The notes: generated by a model not told the origin, from the sequence alone. A stretch of 6,411 nucleotides of DNA from Coriobacteriia bacterium (GCA_029858605.1 JAOUET010000109.1:1-6411); one strand, 5' to 3'. Counted from the first letter of the stretch, positions 1-6,313 are shown. Program-made: numbers and translations.

Positions 1-1386
1 TTCGTTCACGATCTCCGGCTGCAAGCCGAAGAACGGCTTCGTCGCCGAGCCCGGCTTCATGGGGGTTGCACCGGGAAGGTTCGTGATCAGGTGACCACCC
101 GTCTCCGTCTGCCACCAGGTATCGACGATCGGGATCTCTTCTCGCCCGATGTTCTTCCAGTACCACATCCATGCCTCGGGGTTGATAGGCTCGCCAACAG
201 TCCCGAGGACCCGCAGGCTCGACAGATCGTATTTCGCCGGCCACGCGTCACCGCTCTTCATCAGCGCTCGGATGGCGGTGGGTGCCGTGTAGAACTGGTT
301 CACGCCGTGCTTCTCCACGATCTGCCAGAACCGCCCGGCATCGGGATACGTTGGAACGCCCTCGAACATGAGCGAAGTTGCCCCGAAGCTCAGTGGGCCA
401 TAGACGATATAGCTGTGGCCGGTTACCCACCCGATGTCGGCCGTGCACCAGAACACATCTTCGTCGTGGTAGTCGAACGTGTACTTGAACGTGATCGTCG
501 AGTAGAGCAAGTATCCGCCGGTCGTGTGCAAGACACCCTTCGGCTTGCCGGTCGAACCGGACGTGTAGAGGATGAAGAGCGGATCCTCGGCGTCGACCCA
601 CTCGACGTCGCAGTGCTGCGATATGTCTGCCGCTCGAATCTCCTCGTGGTACCAAACGTCCCGGTCGGGCTCCATGTCGACCCGAGTCTGCGCCCGCGAC
701 ACTACGATCACGCTCTCGATCGAGGGGCACTCGAGGAGTGCCTCGTCGGCCATAGCCTTCAGCGGGACTACACGACCACCTCGGATGCCTTCGTCGGCTG
801 TGATGAGCATTCTCGCTTCGCAGTCCTGGATGCGATCGCGCAGGGCCTGCGCAGAGAAGCCACCGAACACGATCGAGTGGATGGCCCCGATGCGCGCGCA
901 CGCGAGCATCGCAAAAGCGAGTTCGGGAATCATCGGCATATAGATCGCGACCCGATCGCCCTTCTTGATGCCGTGCTTCTTCAGGACGTTCGCGAAGCGG
1001 CACACCTTGTAGTAGAGCGACTGGTAGGTGTACATCTTGGTCCGACCCTCGTCGGACTCCCAGATGAGCGCGGCCTTGTTGCGACGCCACGTGGTGAGAT
1101 GCCTGTCGATGCAGTTGTATGCGACGTTCGTCTTGCCGCCCTTGAACCATTCGACCTTCGGAGTGTCGAACTCCCAGTCCAGGACCTTGTCCCACTTCTT
1201 GTGCCAGTAGAGGTACTCCTCGGCCATCTCGGCCCAGAACCCCTCGGGGTCGTCGATGGAGCGTTTGTACATCGCCTCGTACTCATCCATCGAACTGATG
1301 TATGCGCGCTCCTTCACCCACTGAGGGGGCTCGATGACGCGCTGCTCGCTCATCAATGACTGGATCGACTTGGACGCATCAGTCAT
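1..1386 (-). CDS. acs: Acetyl-CoA synthetase, AMP-forming (N-terminal 462 residues; cut by the window edge)
   Basis: This cytoplasmic enzyme activates acetate with ATP to acetyl-AMP and then transfers the acetyl group to CoA. The frame is open from the ATG at 1384-1386 to the left edge. Seen: an N-terminal acetyl-CoA-synthetase segment (WFKGGKTNVAYNCIDRHL from about residue 80), the adenylation P-loop YTSGSTGKPKG from Tyr274, the ADIGWVTGHSYIVYGPL stretch, and DTWWQTETG from Asp422. Trp425 matches the tryptophan that limits the acyl pocket to acetate in characterised Acs enzymes, so acetate is the likely substrate rather than propionate. Family members are about 650 residues, so roughly 190 are missing here, including the C-terminal domain with the catalytic, acetylation-regulated lysine. 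The start is supported by AAGGAGG six bases upstream. The gene stands alone after a terminator and a long structured leader, so it is probably regulated separately from the cluster upstream. The identification is very secure. Confidence 0.97.
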   Translation of the reverse strand, partial: MTDASKSIQSLMSEQRVIEPPQWVKERAYISSMDEYEAMYKRSIDDPEGFWAEMAEEYLYWHKKWDKVLDWEFDTPKVEWFKGGKTNVAYNCIDRHLTTWRRNKAALIWESDEGRTKMYTYQSLYYKVCRFANVLKKHGIKKGDRVAIYMPMIPELAFAMLACARIGAIHSIVFGGFSAQALRDRIQDCEARMLITADEGIRGGRVVPLKAMADEALLECPSIESVIVVSRAQTRVDMEPDRDVWYHEEIRAADISQHCDVEWVDAEDPLFILYTSGSTGKPKGVLHTTGGYLLYSTITFKYTFDYHDEDVFWCTADIGWVTGHSYIVYGPLSFGATSLMFEGVPTYPDAGRFWQIVEKHGVNQFYTAPTAIRALMKSGDAWPAKYDLSSLRVLGTVGEPINPEAWMWYWKNIGREEIPIVDTWWQTETGGHLITNLPGATPMKPGSATKPFFGLQPEIVNE

Positions 1387-1395
1387 GGAAGGCCT

Positions 1396-1487
1396 CCTTC
1401 ACCCGTTTGTCGACTGTCCCTGAAGGCAGCTAGGCGGTGAAGTAAGGTGATTCCCCCATGTGCAATCGCACGTGCCTGCCTAGCTGC
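1396..1487 (-). promoter_or_regulatory. Structured 5' leader of acs (candidate cis-regulatory RNA)
   Basis: Read on the minus strand, GCAGCTAGGC (1487-1478) is perfectly complementary to GCCTAGCTGC (1435-1426), a 10-bp stem. Inside it, CACGTGC and GCACATG can form a 7-bp hairpin (one G-U pair) around a GATT tetraloop (about 1474-1457), leaving a purine-rich GGGGGAATCACC stretch unpaired. Next to the outer stem, CCTTCA (1426-1421) pairs with TGAAGG (1401-1396), which contains the first four bases of the AAGGAGG Shine-Dalgarno sequence of acs (1399-1393). The arrangement suggests control of translation initiation. I do not recognise a known riboswitch class, and the regulatory role is inferred from complementarity only. 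Confidence 0.45.
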
Positions 1488-1609
1488 AACTGAGCGCCAA
1501 CATGCTACCTGATACCCGTGCACAGTCCTTTCCCCCATAAGGCCAGCGGTACTATCGAGTCGGTCAACGGTGCCTGGGACACTTCTCACGGGCGATGAGC
1601 GGCGGCGCC

Positions 1610-1627
1610 TTGTAACACCTGTTGCAA
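1610..1627. promoter_or_regulatory. 18-bp palindrome, candidate operator upstream of acs
   Basis: TTGTAACA and TGTTGCAA are inverted repeats around a central CC, with seven of eight positions matching. The size and dyad symmetry are those of a site bound by a homodimeric helix-turn-helix repressor such as a TetR or GntR family member. It lies about 225 nt upstream of the acs start codon and roughly 43 nt upstream of the TTGACC hexamer that could be a -35 element, so it could serve acs. The binding protein is unknown. Confidence 0.4.
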
Positions 1628-1685
1628 CGCTTGGAACACTGCGCTATTGTGACCACACGACATATTTCCCTTCCCAGCACACAAT

Positions 1686-1708
1686 GCCTTCCGGGGAATC
1701 CGGAAGGC
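1686..1708. repeat. Inverted repeat, 9-bp stem with 5-nt loop
   Basis: GCCTTCCGG (1686-1694) and CCGGAAGGC (1700-1708) are perfect complements separated by GGAAT. No T-run follows on either strand, so it is a poor intrinsic terminator. It may be a second hairpin protecting or terminating readthrough transcripts of the cluster, or a protein binding site. Function unknown. Confidence 0.4.
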
Positions 1709-1814
1709 GCTCGCGGGACATCGTCGACCGGCATCACGATGTGCGTGTGGGTCAACCAGGCAGACCGCACGAGGACCCGCAGAGAGACTCAGGGGTAGCA
1801 AAGGGAAGGAATGA

Positions 1815-1844
1815 GGAAACCCCGGCCCGGAGGCCGGGGTTTCC
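1815..1844 (-). terminator. Intrinsic terminator hairpin after the xseA to RACo-like cluster
   Basis: GGAAACCCCGGCC (1815-1827) pairs perfectly with GGCCGGGGTTTCC (1832-1844) around a four-base loop, giving a 13-bp GC-rich stem. It begins 7 nt after the TAA of the RACo-like gene (read on the minus strand) and is followed by the pyrimidine-rich TCATTCCTTCCCTTT. The U-rich part is partly within the stem (TTTCC), and because the stem is symmetric (AAA on one side, TTT on the other) it could act in both directions. No plus-strand gene needs it. Confidence 0.85.
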
Positions 1845-1851
1845 GACATAC

Positions 1852-3447
1852 TTAGAGAGAGAATCCCCGCTTGAGCGTGAAGGTACTGAGAGCCGTGGAG
1901 GACACGAACTCCCGAGAGAAGACCGGATCGTCCGCGAGGGAGACATGCTCCGCACGTCGCATCTGACGCGTCACATCCTCAAGAATGCGCGGTTCAACCG
2001 CGATCGCAGCCGCACCGAGCAGTGCAGCGTCTGCGAGCTGGCGGACATCGCCCGACAGGGCGTCTTTCGGCATAATGCCGAGCGCGAAGAGCTGGCCGAC
2101 ATCCATCGCTCCGCCGAAAGCTCCTGCGAGAATCCACCTGGACAGGGTTCGCGGCTTCACTCCTGAGGCTTTGACGAGGGAGACCATCCCTGCGGCGACA
2201 GCAGCCTTGGCCGTTTGCAGAGCGCGAACGTCGGTTTGTGTAAGCGAAAGGGGCGTTGGGCCGCTTCCGCCGAAGTCAACCTGCAACACACCTTCCCGCT
2301 CGGCAAAGCGTTCCCTCAGAGGGCCTTCACGCACCAGCCGACCGGACTCGTCAAGTTGCCCCACTCGTCTCAGTTCCGCCATCGCAGACAGCAGGCCCGA
2401 GCCCGCAAACCACAGTGGCTCTCCTCCACCCACCACATCCAGCTCCACGCCATCCCCAGTGATTCGAACGCATGTGACCGCGCCCGTTGTCGCGGGTCCC
2501 CCGCTGCTCACGCCGAACCCCTCGAAAGCGGGACCCGCTGCTGCTGAAGCCAACCAGATACCGTTCGGCGACACGAGTGCCATCTCAGCGTTGGTGCCCG
2601 CATCGACGTACATGGTCGTCTCGGCGACGTCGATCAGCCCACCGGCAACGAGACCCGCCGTCAGGTCCCCGCCCACGAACCCGGCTATCGGCGGCAGCAC
2701 GATGGTTTCGGCATCGGCGGCAAGAGTCCTAGCGACCGACGAATCCTCGGATAGCGACACGGCCGACTGGAATGGTGCCGAAAAGGGATGTCCCGCCAGA
2801 CCACGCACGTCCATGCCAAGCAGCAGACTCGCCATCGCACTGTTCCCGACCACGACAAGTCGTCGCACAGACGACAGACAGCCACTCGCGCGATCGCACG
2901 CCGCTGTCAGTGCATCTATGATCGACTGCTCGGCACAGCGTCTGAGGACCACACCCTCTCCATCACGGGCCGCAGCGATGCGCGAGATCACGTCGGCGCC
3001 CCATGTCGCCTGAGAGTTGGGAACGACCGAACGTCCAAGTTCGCGCCCGGATTCGGCGCCGATCACGACGGCGGACACCGTCGTCGTCCCCAGATCGAGA
3101 GCCGCGAGAAGCTGTGCTTCCTCGGGCGCCTCCCCTTCCGCCGATACCGGGGCGGCCGCGGTCACAATCGGCCTGACAGTCAAAGGTCCAGTCACCGCGA
3201 GCCTGCATGCGAGCCTAGTTGCGCGCGGCGCGAGCTTGAGAGCCCTCCGCTCGGTCTCGTCCGGCTCGGAAGGATTGCCTTCCGACACGCGCACGGCACA
3301 CTTCCCGCACACACCTCTGCCGCCACATGGTGCAGGAACCACGATGCCCGCCTCGCGCGCAGCCGACAGAAGTGTCGCACCCGCCTCGACCCACAAAGTC
3401 ACGCCACTGGGTGCGAAGGTCACTGGATAGCGCAGCGCCGACACCAC
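1852..3447 (-). CDS. RACo-like 2Fe-2S ferredoxin/ASKHA protein (DUF4445 family), putative reductive activator of a corrinoid protein
   Basis: Family knowledge: such proteins use ATP to drive reduction of inactive Co(II) corrinoid to Co(I) in corrinoid methyltransferase systems. Seen: a plant-type 2Fe-2S domain over about residues 8-94, with ligands Cys41, Cys47, Cys50 and Cys81 (C-x5-C-x2-C, then a distant C). An actin/Hsp70-like part follows: DLGTTTV at 118, NSQATWGADVISRI at 144-157, VVVGNSAMASLLLG at 198-211, LPPIAGFVGGDLTAG at 251-265, DAGTNAE at 282-288, AAAGPAFEG at 302-310, and ILAGAFGG near the C-terminus. At 531 residues it is shorter than typical RACo (about 600 or more). No signal peptide or membrane segment is seen, so it should be cytoplasmic. 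The start is one of two adjacent GTG codons right after the degV stop. GAGGAG is only 3 nt from the first but 6 nt from the second (3444-3442), so the second may be the true start. The family is sure, the corrinoid target is not, since no methyltransferase is adjacent. Confidence 0.9.
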   Translation of the reverse strand: MVSALRYPVTFAPSGVTLWVEAGATLLSAAREAGIVVPAPCGGRGVCGKCAVRVSEGNPSEPDETERRALKLAPRATRLACRLAVTGPLTVRPIVTAAAPVSAEGEAPEEAQLLAALDLGTTTVSAVVIGAESGRELGRSVVPNSQATWGADVISRIAAARDGEGVVLRRCAEQSIIDALTAACDRASGCLSSVRRLVVVGNSAMASLLLGMDVRGLAGHPFSAPFQSAVSLSEDSSVARTLAADAETIVLPPIAGFVGGDLTAGLVAGGLIDVAETTMYVDAGTNAEMALVSPNGIWLASAAAGPAFEGFGVSSGGPATTGAVTCVRITGDGVELDVVGGGEPLWFAGSGLLSAMAELRRVGQLDESGRLVREGPLRERFAEREGVLQVDFGGSGPTPLSLTQTDVRALQTAKAAVAAGMVSLVKASGVKPRTLSRWILAGAFGGAMDVGQLFALGIMPKDALSGDVRQLADAALLGAAAIAVEPRILEDVTRQMRRAEHVSLADDPVFSREFVSSTALSTFTLKRGFSL

Positions 3448-4323
3448 TCACTCCTCGGGAAGAACGGCCACGCCCCAGCCCGTCCCCGTGTGCGTCGCGA
3501 TCACCGAGCCGGTTTCGACGACGTAGAGCTCCGTTGGCTCGAAGTGTTGCTCGATCGCGTCCTTGAGCCAAGCCGCCTTGTCCTCAGAAAGGGCGTGCAT
3601 CACGCAGAAGGCCCCTGCGCGCGCGCCGTTCAGGCGCTCTTCCAGCCACTTCACCGTGAACTCGAGTGCCTTTCGTGCACCCCTGACGGGCCGAACGACA
3701 GTCAGCAAACCGTCCTTGGGCGTTATCGTGATCCTAACGTTCAGCATTCCGCCGACAGTCCCGGCGATACGGTTGATGCGCCCGCCCTTCACGAGGTTGT
3801 CCATCGAATCCAGACCTACCAGCATCTGCACCCGATCGCGAGCGTACTCGGCGCGCTTCACAACGTCCGAAACGCTTGCGCCACTCACCGCCGCTTTCGC
3901 GGCCTCGACCACCTGAAGCCCCAGACCCCACGACAGGTTCTTCGAGTCCACAACGTGCACCTTGCCTTGGAGATCCTCCGCAGCCCTTCGCGCCGAGGAA
4001 TACGTGCCGGAGAGCTTCGACGAGATGTTGACCGAAACCACGTGCGAGGCAGTCTCCAGCGCGCTCCTGTAGGCATCGATGAACGCGCCAACCGAAGGCT
4101 GCGAGGTCGTTGGGAGACGCTCCATCGCACCCATGCGACGCATGAACTCGGCCTGTGAGAGCGTCCCGTCTGGGATCGACTCATCGCCGATGTTCAGCGT
4201 GAGAGGAACCACCCTGATGCCGTAGCGTCGGCAGACCTCGCGTGTTAGGTCCGCAGTACTGTCGGTGACGATAGCCACGCCACCCGCCGACGGTCCCTCG
4301 ATTCCCGTTTGCTTCTCCCTCAT
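3448..4323 (-). CDS. DegV family protein (fatty-acid-binding, FakB-like)
   Basis: Proteins of this family bind a single fatty acid. Where studied (FakB), they present it to the kinase FakA to make acyl phosphate for phospholipid synthesis. The 291-residue length is typical. Seen: the opening VAIVTDSTADL at 16-26, TSQPS at 73-77, ISSKLSGTYSSA at 100-111, DSKNLSWGLG at 126-135, and the closing IATHTGTGWGVAVLPEE at 275-291, all diagnostic for DegV. The TSQPS loop and the mid-protein Ser/Gly motifs line the lipid pocket in known structures. The ATG lies 2 nt after the stop of the HIT gene with GAGGA six bases upstream. The stop TGA directly abuts the GTG start of the RACo-like gene, implying coupled translation. 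No FakA-like (DAK-domain) gene is in the window, so the kinase partner would be elsewhere. The bound lipid cannot be read from sequence. Confidence 0.95.
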   Translation of the reverse strand: MREKQTGIEGPSAGGVAIVTDSTADLTREVCRRYGIRVVPLTLNIGDESIPDGTLSQAEFMRRMGAMERLPTTSQPSVGAFIDAYRSALETASHVVSVNISSKLSGTYSSARRAAEDLQGKVHVVDSKNLSWGLGLQVVEAAKAAVSGASVSDVVKRAEYARDRVQMLVGLDSMDNLVKGGRINRIAGTVGGMLNVRITITPKDGLLTVVRPVRGARKALEFTVKWLEERLNGARAGAFCVMHALSEDKAAWLKDAIEQHFEPTELYVVETGSVIATHTGTGWGVAVLPEE

Positions 4324-4325
4324 CG

Positions 4326-4676
4326 TCAGTCCTCGAAATTCACCATGCCGTGAGACATGTGCTTGCCGCCCATCACGTGAACATGCAGGTGCTGCACCGT
4401 CTGGTTCGCGTCCCTGCCGTTGTTCACGATGACTCGATAGCCGGAGTCGGCGATATCTTTGATTCGGGCAACCTCCCTGGCCGCCGTGAACAGAGCCGCG
4501 AGAGACCCCAGGGGAAGATTGGATTCCATGCTCTGATAGTGGACCTTCGGGATGATCAGTGTGTGCACTGGTGCCTGGGGCGCGATATCGTCGAACGCTA
4601 TGACGTCGTCGTTCTCGAGTACCTTCCTCGCCTCAAGTTCGCCTCGCGCGATCATGCAAAAGATGCACCGCTCCAC
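4326..4676 (-). CDS. HIT family protein (HINT-like nucleotide phosphoramidase/hydrolase)
   Basis: A small cytoplasmic histidine-triad enzyme of the HINT type, a family that hydrolyses AMP-amine phosphoramidates and related adenylates. The cellular substrate is usually unknown. Seen in 116 residues (normal length): CIFC at 4-7, the APQAPVHTLIIPKVHY strand region at 32-47, NNGRDANQTVQHLHVHVMGGK at 85-105 with the triad His96, His98, His100. His98 is the expected nucleophile. Cys4, Cys7, His46 and His96 are the positions that bind structural zinc in many bacterial HIT proteins. The start is GTG, supported by GAGGAGG five bases upstream; the next in-frame ATG (residue 8) would delete the CIFC motif. 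It sits 62 nt after xseB and 2 nt before degV, so it is co-transcribed with both. The placement looks like ordinary operon packing rather than a shared pathway. Confidence 0.95.
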   Translation of the reverse strand: MERCIFCMIARGELEARKVLENDDVIAFDDIAPQAPVHTLIIPKVHYQSMESNLPLGSLAALFTAAREVARIKDIADSGYRVIVNNGRDANQTVQHLHVHVMGGKHMSHGMVNFED

Positions 4677-4738
4677 GTGATCCTCCTCGTCCTCGGATCG
4701 TCCCGCCCCACACGCTCATGAGACGTCGCACGATCGCG

Positions 4739-5005
4739 TCACCCGGTCTTCTCGCCCTCGTCCTCGACCTCGTTCTCGTCCTCGTTCTCGAGCTCGAGTT
4801 CGCCTACCAGAGTCGTCACCTTCTGCTCCGCGTCGGCCAGCTTCGCCTGCAAGAGCCTCAGGAGAACGACGCCACGTTCGTAGCGCGCCAGACTCTCCTC
4901 GAGTTCCAACTCTCCGCTCTCGAGGGCGCACACGATGCCCTCAAGCTCCTCGAGCGCCTCACCGAACGATAGCTCTTCGGGACTCGGCGCATTCCCCTCG
5001 CTCAT
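4739..5005 (-). CDS. xseB: Exodeoxyribonuclease VII small subunit
   Basis: XseB packs as several copies around each XseA large subunit to form exonuclease VII, which degrades single-stranded DNA from both ends to short acidic oligonucleotides in repair and recombination. The 88-residue protein has the family's helical hairpin at about 12-67: FGEALEELEGIVCALESGELELEESLARYERG, then LLQAKLADAEQKV. The conserved LExGxLxLEESLxxYExG core is intact. Residues 69-86 form an unusually acidic tail in which Glu occupies every second position, encoded by a six-base repeat. Such tails vary in length and are probably disordered. The ATG directly follows the TAG of xseA with no spacer, so the two subunits should be translationally coupled. 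AAAGG inside the end of xseA is the likely ribosome binding site. Confidence 0.95.
   Translation of the reverse strand: MSEGNAPSPEELSFGEALEELEGIVCALESGELELEESLARYERGVVLLRLLQAKLADAEQKVTTLVGELELENEDENEVEDEGEKTG
4751..4798. repeat. Eight tandem CTCGNN units inside the xseB 3' end
   Basis: On the plus strand eight consecutive hexamers begin with CTCG, and the last two bases vary (CC, TC, AC, TT, TC, TT, AG, AG). On the coding strand each unit pairs a Glu GAG codon with a second codon (Leu, Asn, Asp, Val or Gly). The tract makes the Glu-X acidic tail of XseB and is a likely site of in-frame length change by slippage. Confidence 0.75.
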
Positions 5006-6274
5006 CTACGTTTCCCTTTCCGCCGTCTCCACAACACAGCCGAGGCGACCGTCGGCGACCCGCACGCCGACACGATCGCCGGACGCCACCGAATCGACCG
5101 ACTTCACAACCGTTCGACCATCGGGACCGTAGCATACAGCGTAGCCCCTACCCAGAATCGAAAGCGGTGACAGATCGCCGAGCCTGGCCGAGGCAATCGC
5201 CACCTTCTCTCTGCTCCGCTCGACCACGCGCGGGCCGACGCCGGCCAAAGAACGGTGCACGTACGCAATCCGTTCTTCGTCCCTTCGCAGACGCTCCGGA
5301 ATGGCGCGCTGAAGCCCCTGGCCCGCCAGGTCGACCGCCTGTGCCGCCCGTCCCAGGAGGATTCGCGGATCCGCGAGGACGGGCCGCTCCGCCAGCCTGC
5401 CCACCCCATGTCGCGCATCCCGGACCCTCTGTGCCAGCGCTCCGCCCAGGAGTCGGGACATCTTCTCCAGCTGATTCTCGATGCGCACCGCCGAAGGTGC
5501 AGCCGCTTCGGCGGCTGCTGTCGGTGTCGATGCCGTCACGTCGGCAACCATGTCAGCAATCGACGTGTCAGGCTCGTGACCGATGCCGGTGACAACCGGC
5601 ACCATCGACGCCACAACGGCCCGAGCAACTTCCTCGGAATTGAAAGGCATCAGGTCTTCGTACGAACCACCGCCCCGTACGAGAAGGACGGCGTCCGGAC
5701 ACGCCTCCGACGCCACACGGAGTCCCTCGACGATCGCCGCGGACGCATCCACGCCTTCGACTTGGACACCCACGACAAGCAGCTCCACCATCGGAGAGCG
5801 GCGTCGCAAAGTGCGGATAACATCGTGGATCGCCTTGCCTCGCGGCGAGGTCACGACGGCGATGCGTGTCGGATAGGCGGGCAACTCCCGCTTCCGCTCA
5901 GACCGCATCAGACCCTCTGCCTCGAGCTTTCGCGCCAGCGCAGCCACCTGCATCCGCAACACTCCCTCACCCGCGAGGGCGAGCGAGCGCACCATGAACT
6001 GCATGCGTCCTTTCGGGACGTATGCCGAGAAACCACCAGTCATCTCGACCAGCGCGCCGGAGCGCAGCTCGACACCGGAGGCGAGATAGGCGTCCCGCCA
6101 CATCATGCAAGGCATCGACGCGTCAGCGTCGCAAACCGTGAAGTAGGCCGCCTTGTAGCCCGGCTTGTCGCTGAACTCGGAAACTTCGCCGATGACGCGC
6201 AGCGATACCGACTCGAGCGCCCGTTTGGCGGCCGTCATGGCCTCGGTGACTGTTAGCGCTCTGTCGTCCGGCAC
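5006..6274 (-). CDS. xseA: Exodeoxyribonuclease VII large subunit
   Basis: Catalytic subunit of exonuclease VII, a metal-independent single-strand-specific nuclease acting with XseB. Seen in 422 residues (normal length): an N-terminal OB-fold DNA-binding domain at about 6-102 (RVIGEVSEFS at 26-35, MPCMMWRD at 54-61, GRMQF at 89-93); a catalytic core with AVVTSPRGKAIHDV at 139-152, RGGGSYEDLMPFN at 200-212, GHEPDTSIADMVAD at 232-245 and STPTAAAE at 249-256; a long basic helical region; and the C-terminal SPLSILGRGYAV motif. Asp151, Arg200, His233 and Asp236 correspond to residues reported as essential in the E. coli enzyme. The chosen start is GTG with AAGGGA nearby upstream. The next ATG (residue 13) lacks a ribosome binding site and would remove the conserved LTVTEA opening. 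It is first in the cluster, stop abutting the xseB start. Confidence 0.97.
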   Translation of the reverse strand: MPDDRALTVTEAMTAAKRALESVSLRVIGEVSEFSDKPGYKAAYFTVCDADASMPCMMWRDAYLASGVELRSGALVEMTGGFSAYVPKGRMQFMVRSLALAGEGVLRMQVAALARKLEAEGLMRSERKRELPAYPTRIAVVTSPRGKAIHDVIRTLRRRSPMVELLVVGVQVEGVDASAAIVEGLRVASEACPDAVLLVRGGGSYEDLMPFNSEEVARAVVASMVPVVTGIGHEPDTSIADMVADVTASTPTAAAEAAAPSAVRIENQLEKMSRLLGGALAQRVRDARHGVGRLAERPVLADPRILLGRAAQAVDLAGQGLQRAIPERLRRDEERIAYVHRSLAGVGPRVVERSREKVAIASARLGDLSPLSILGRGYAVCYGPDGRTVVKSVDSVASGDRVGVRVADGRLGCVVETAERET

Positions 6275-6304
6275 CCGCGTCCCTTCCGTCCCTGGCCAAG
6301 TGAG

Positions 6305-6313
6305 ATTCTAGCA
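6305..6313 (-). promoter_or_regulatory. Extended -10 promoter for the xseA cluster
   Basis: On the minus strand TGCTAGAAT matches the extended -10 consensus TGnTATAAT with one mismatch. It is about 30 nt upstream of the xseA GTG, giving a short leader of roughly 25 nt. The -35 region at 17-18 nt spacing (GACGAC or GGACGA) is weak, which is usual for extended -10 promoters. It lies after the stop codon of the upstream gene, so the cluster may have its own promoter even if readthrough also occurs. Confidence 0.5.

Larger units (their letters stand above)
1387..1851. other. 465-nt non-coding region between the RACo-like gene and acs
   Basis: No open frame here has protein-like composition together with a ribosome binding site. 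The stretch contains, from right to left, the terminator of the upstream cluster, a 9-bp hairpin (1686-1708), an 18-bp palindrome (1610-1627), and the structured acs leader (about 1396-1487). A promoter for acs must lie here if the terminator works, but I cannot name one with confidence. TTGACC on the minus strand at 1567-1562 is a fair -35 hexamer, yet the best AT-rich candidate after it (CCTTAT, 1542-1537) is 19 nt away and a poor match. TGTGGTCACA at 1657-1648 on the minus strand is a short 10-bp palindrome of uncertain meaning. Confidence 0.7.

Noticed and set aside
91..1359. 422-codon open frame on the plus strand
   Set aside because: It is antisense to acs, whose minus-strand translation carries unmistakable family motifs. 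The plus frame has no recognisable domain and reflects high-GC codon bias.
1537..1567. TTGACC ... CCTTAT as the acs promoter
   Set aside because: The -35 is fair but the -10 is a poor match and the spacer is 19 nt. Not called as a feature.
1383..1589. 68-codon minus-strand frame in the acs leader, considered as a leader peptide
   Set aside because: It overlaps the acs start and SD in another frame, has no ribosome binding site that I can see, and its composition is not protein-like. The RNA structure explains the region better.
1735..1800. Possible tRNA or small RNA in the intergenic region
   Set aside because: No T-loop GGTTCGANTCC motif or cloverleaf could be found on either strand, and only short stems are possible.
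1570..2166. Plus-strand frame crossing the intergenic region and terminator
   Set aside because: It reads through a strong terminator hairpin and into the antisense of the RACo-like gene, with a charged low-complexity product.
1985..3013. 342-codon plus-strand open frame rich in Ser, Pro, Ala and Thr
   Set aside because: Antisense shadow of the RACo-like gene with low-complexity composition and no family motif.
2788..4158. 456-codon plus-strand open frame spanning two genes
   Set aside because: It runs antisense across the RACo-like gene and degV, is rich in Arg and His, and has no motif. It is a high-GC artefact.
5255..6256. 333-codon plus-strand open frame
   Set aside because: Antisense to xseA, Arg/His-rich, without a recognisable domain.
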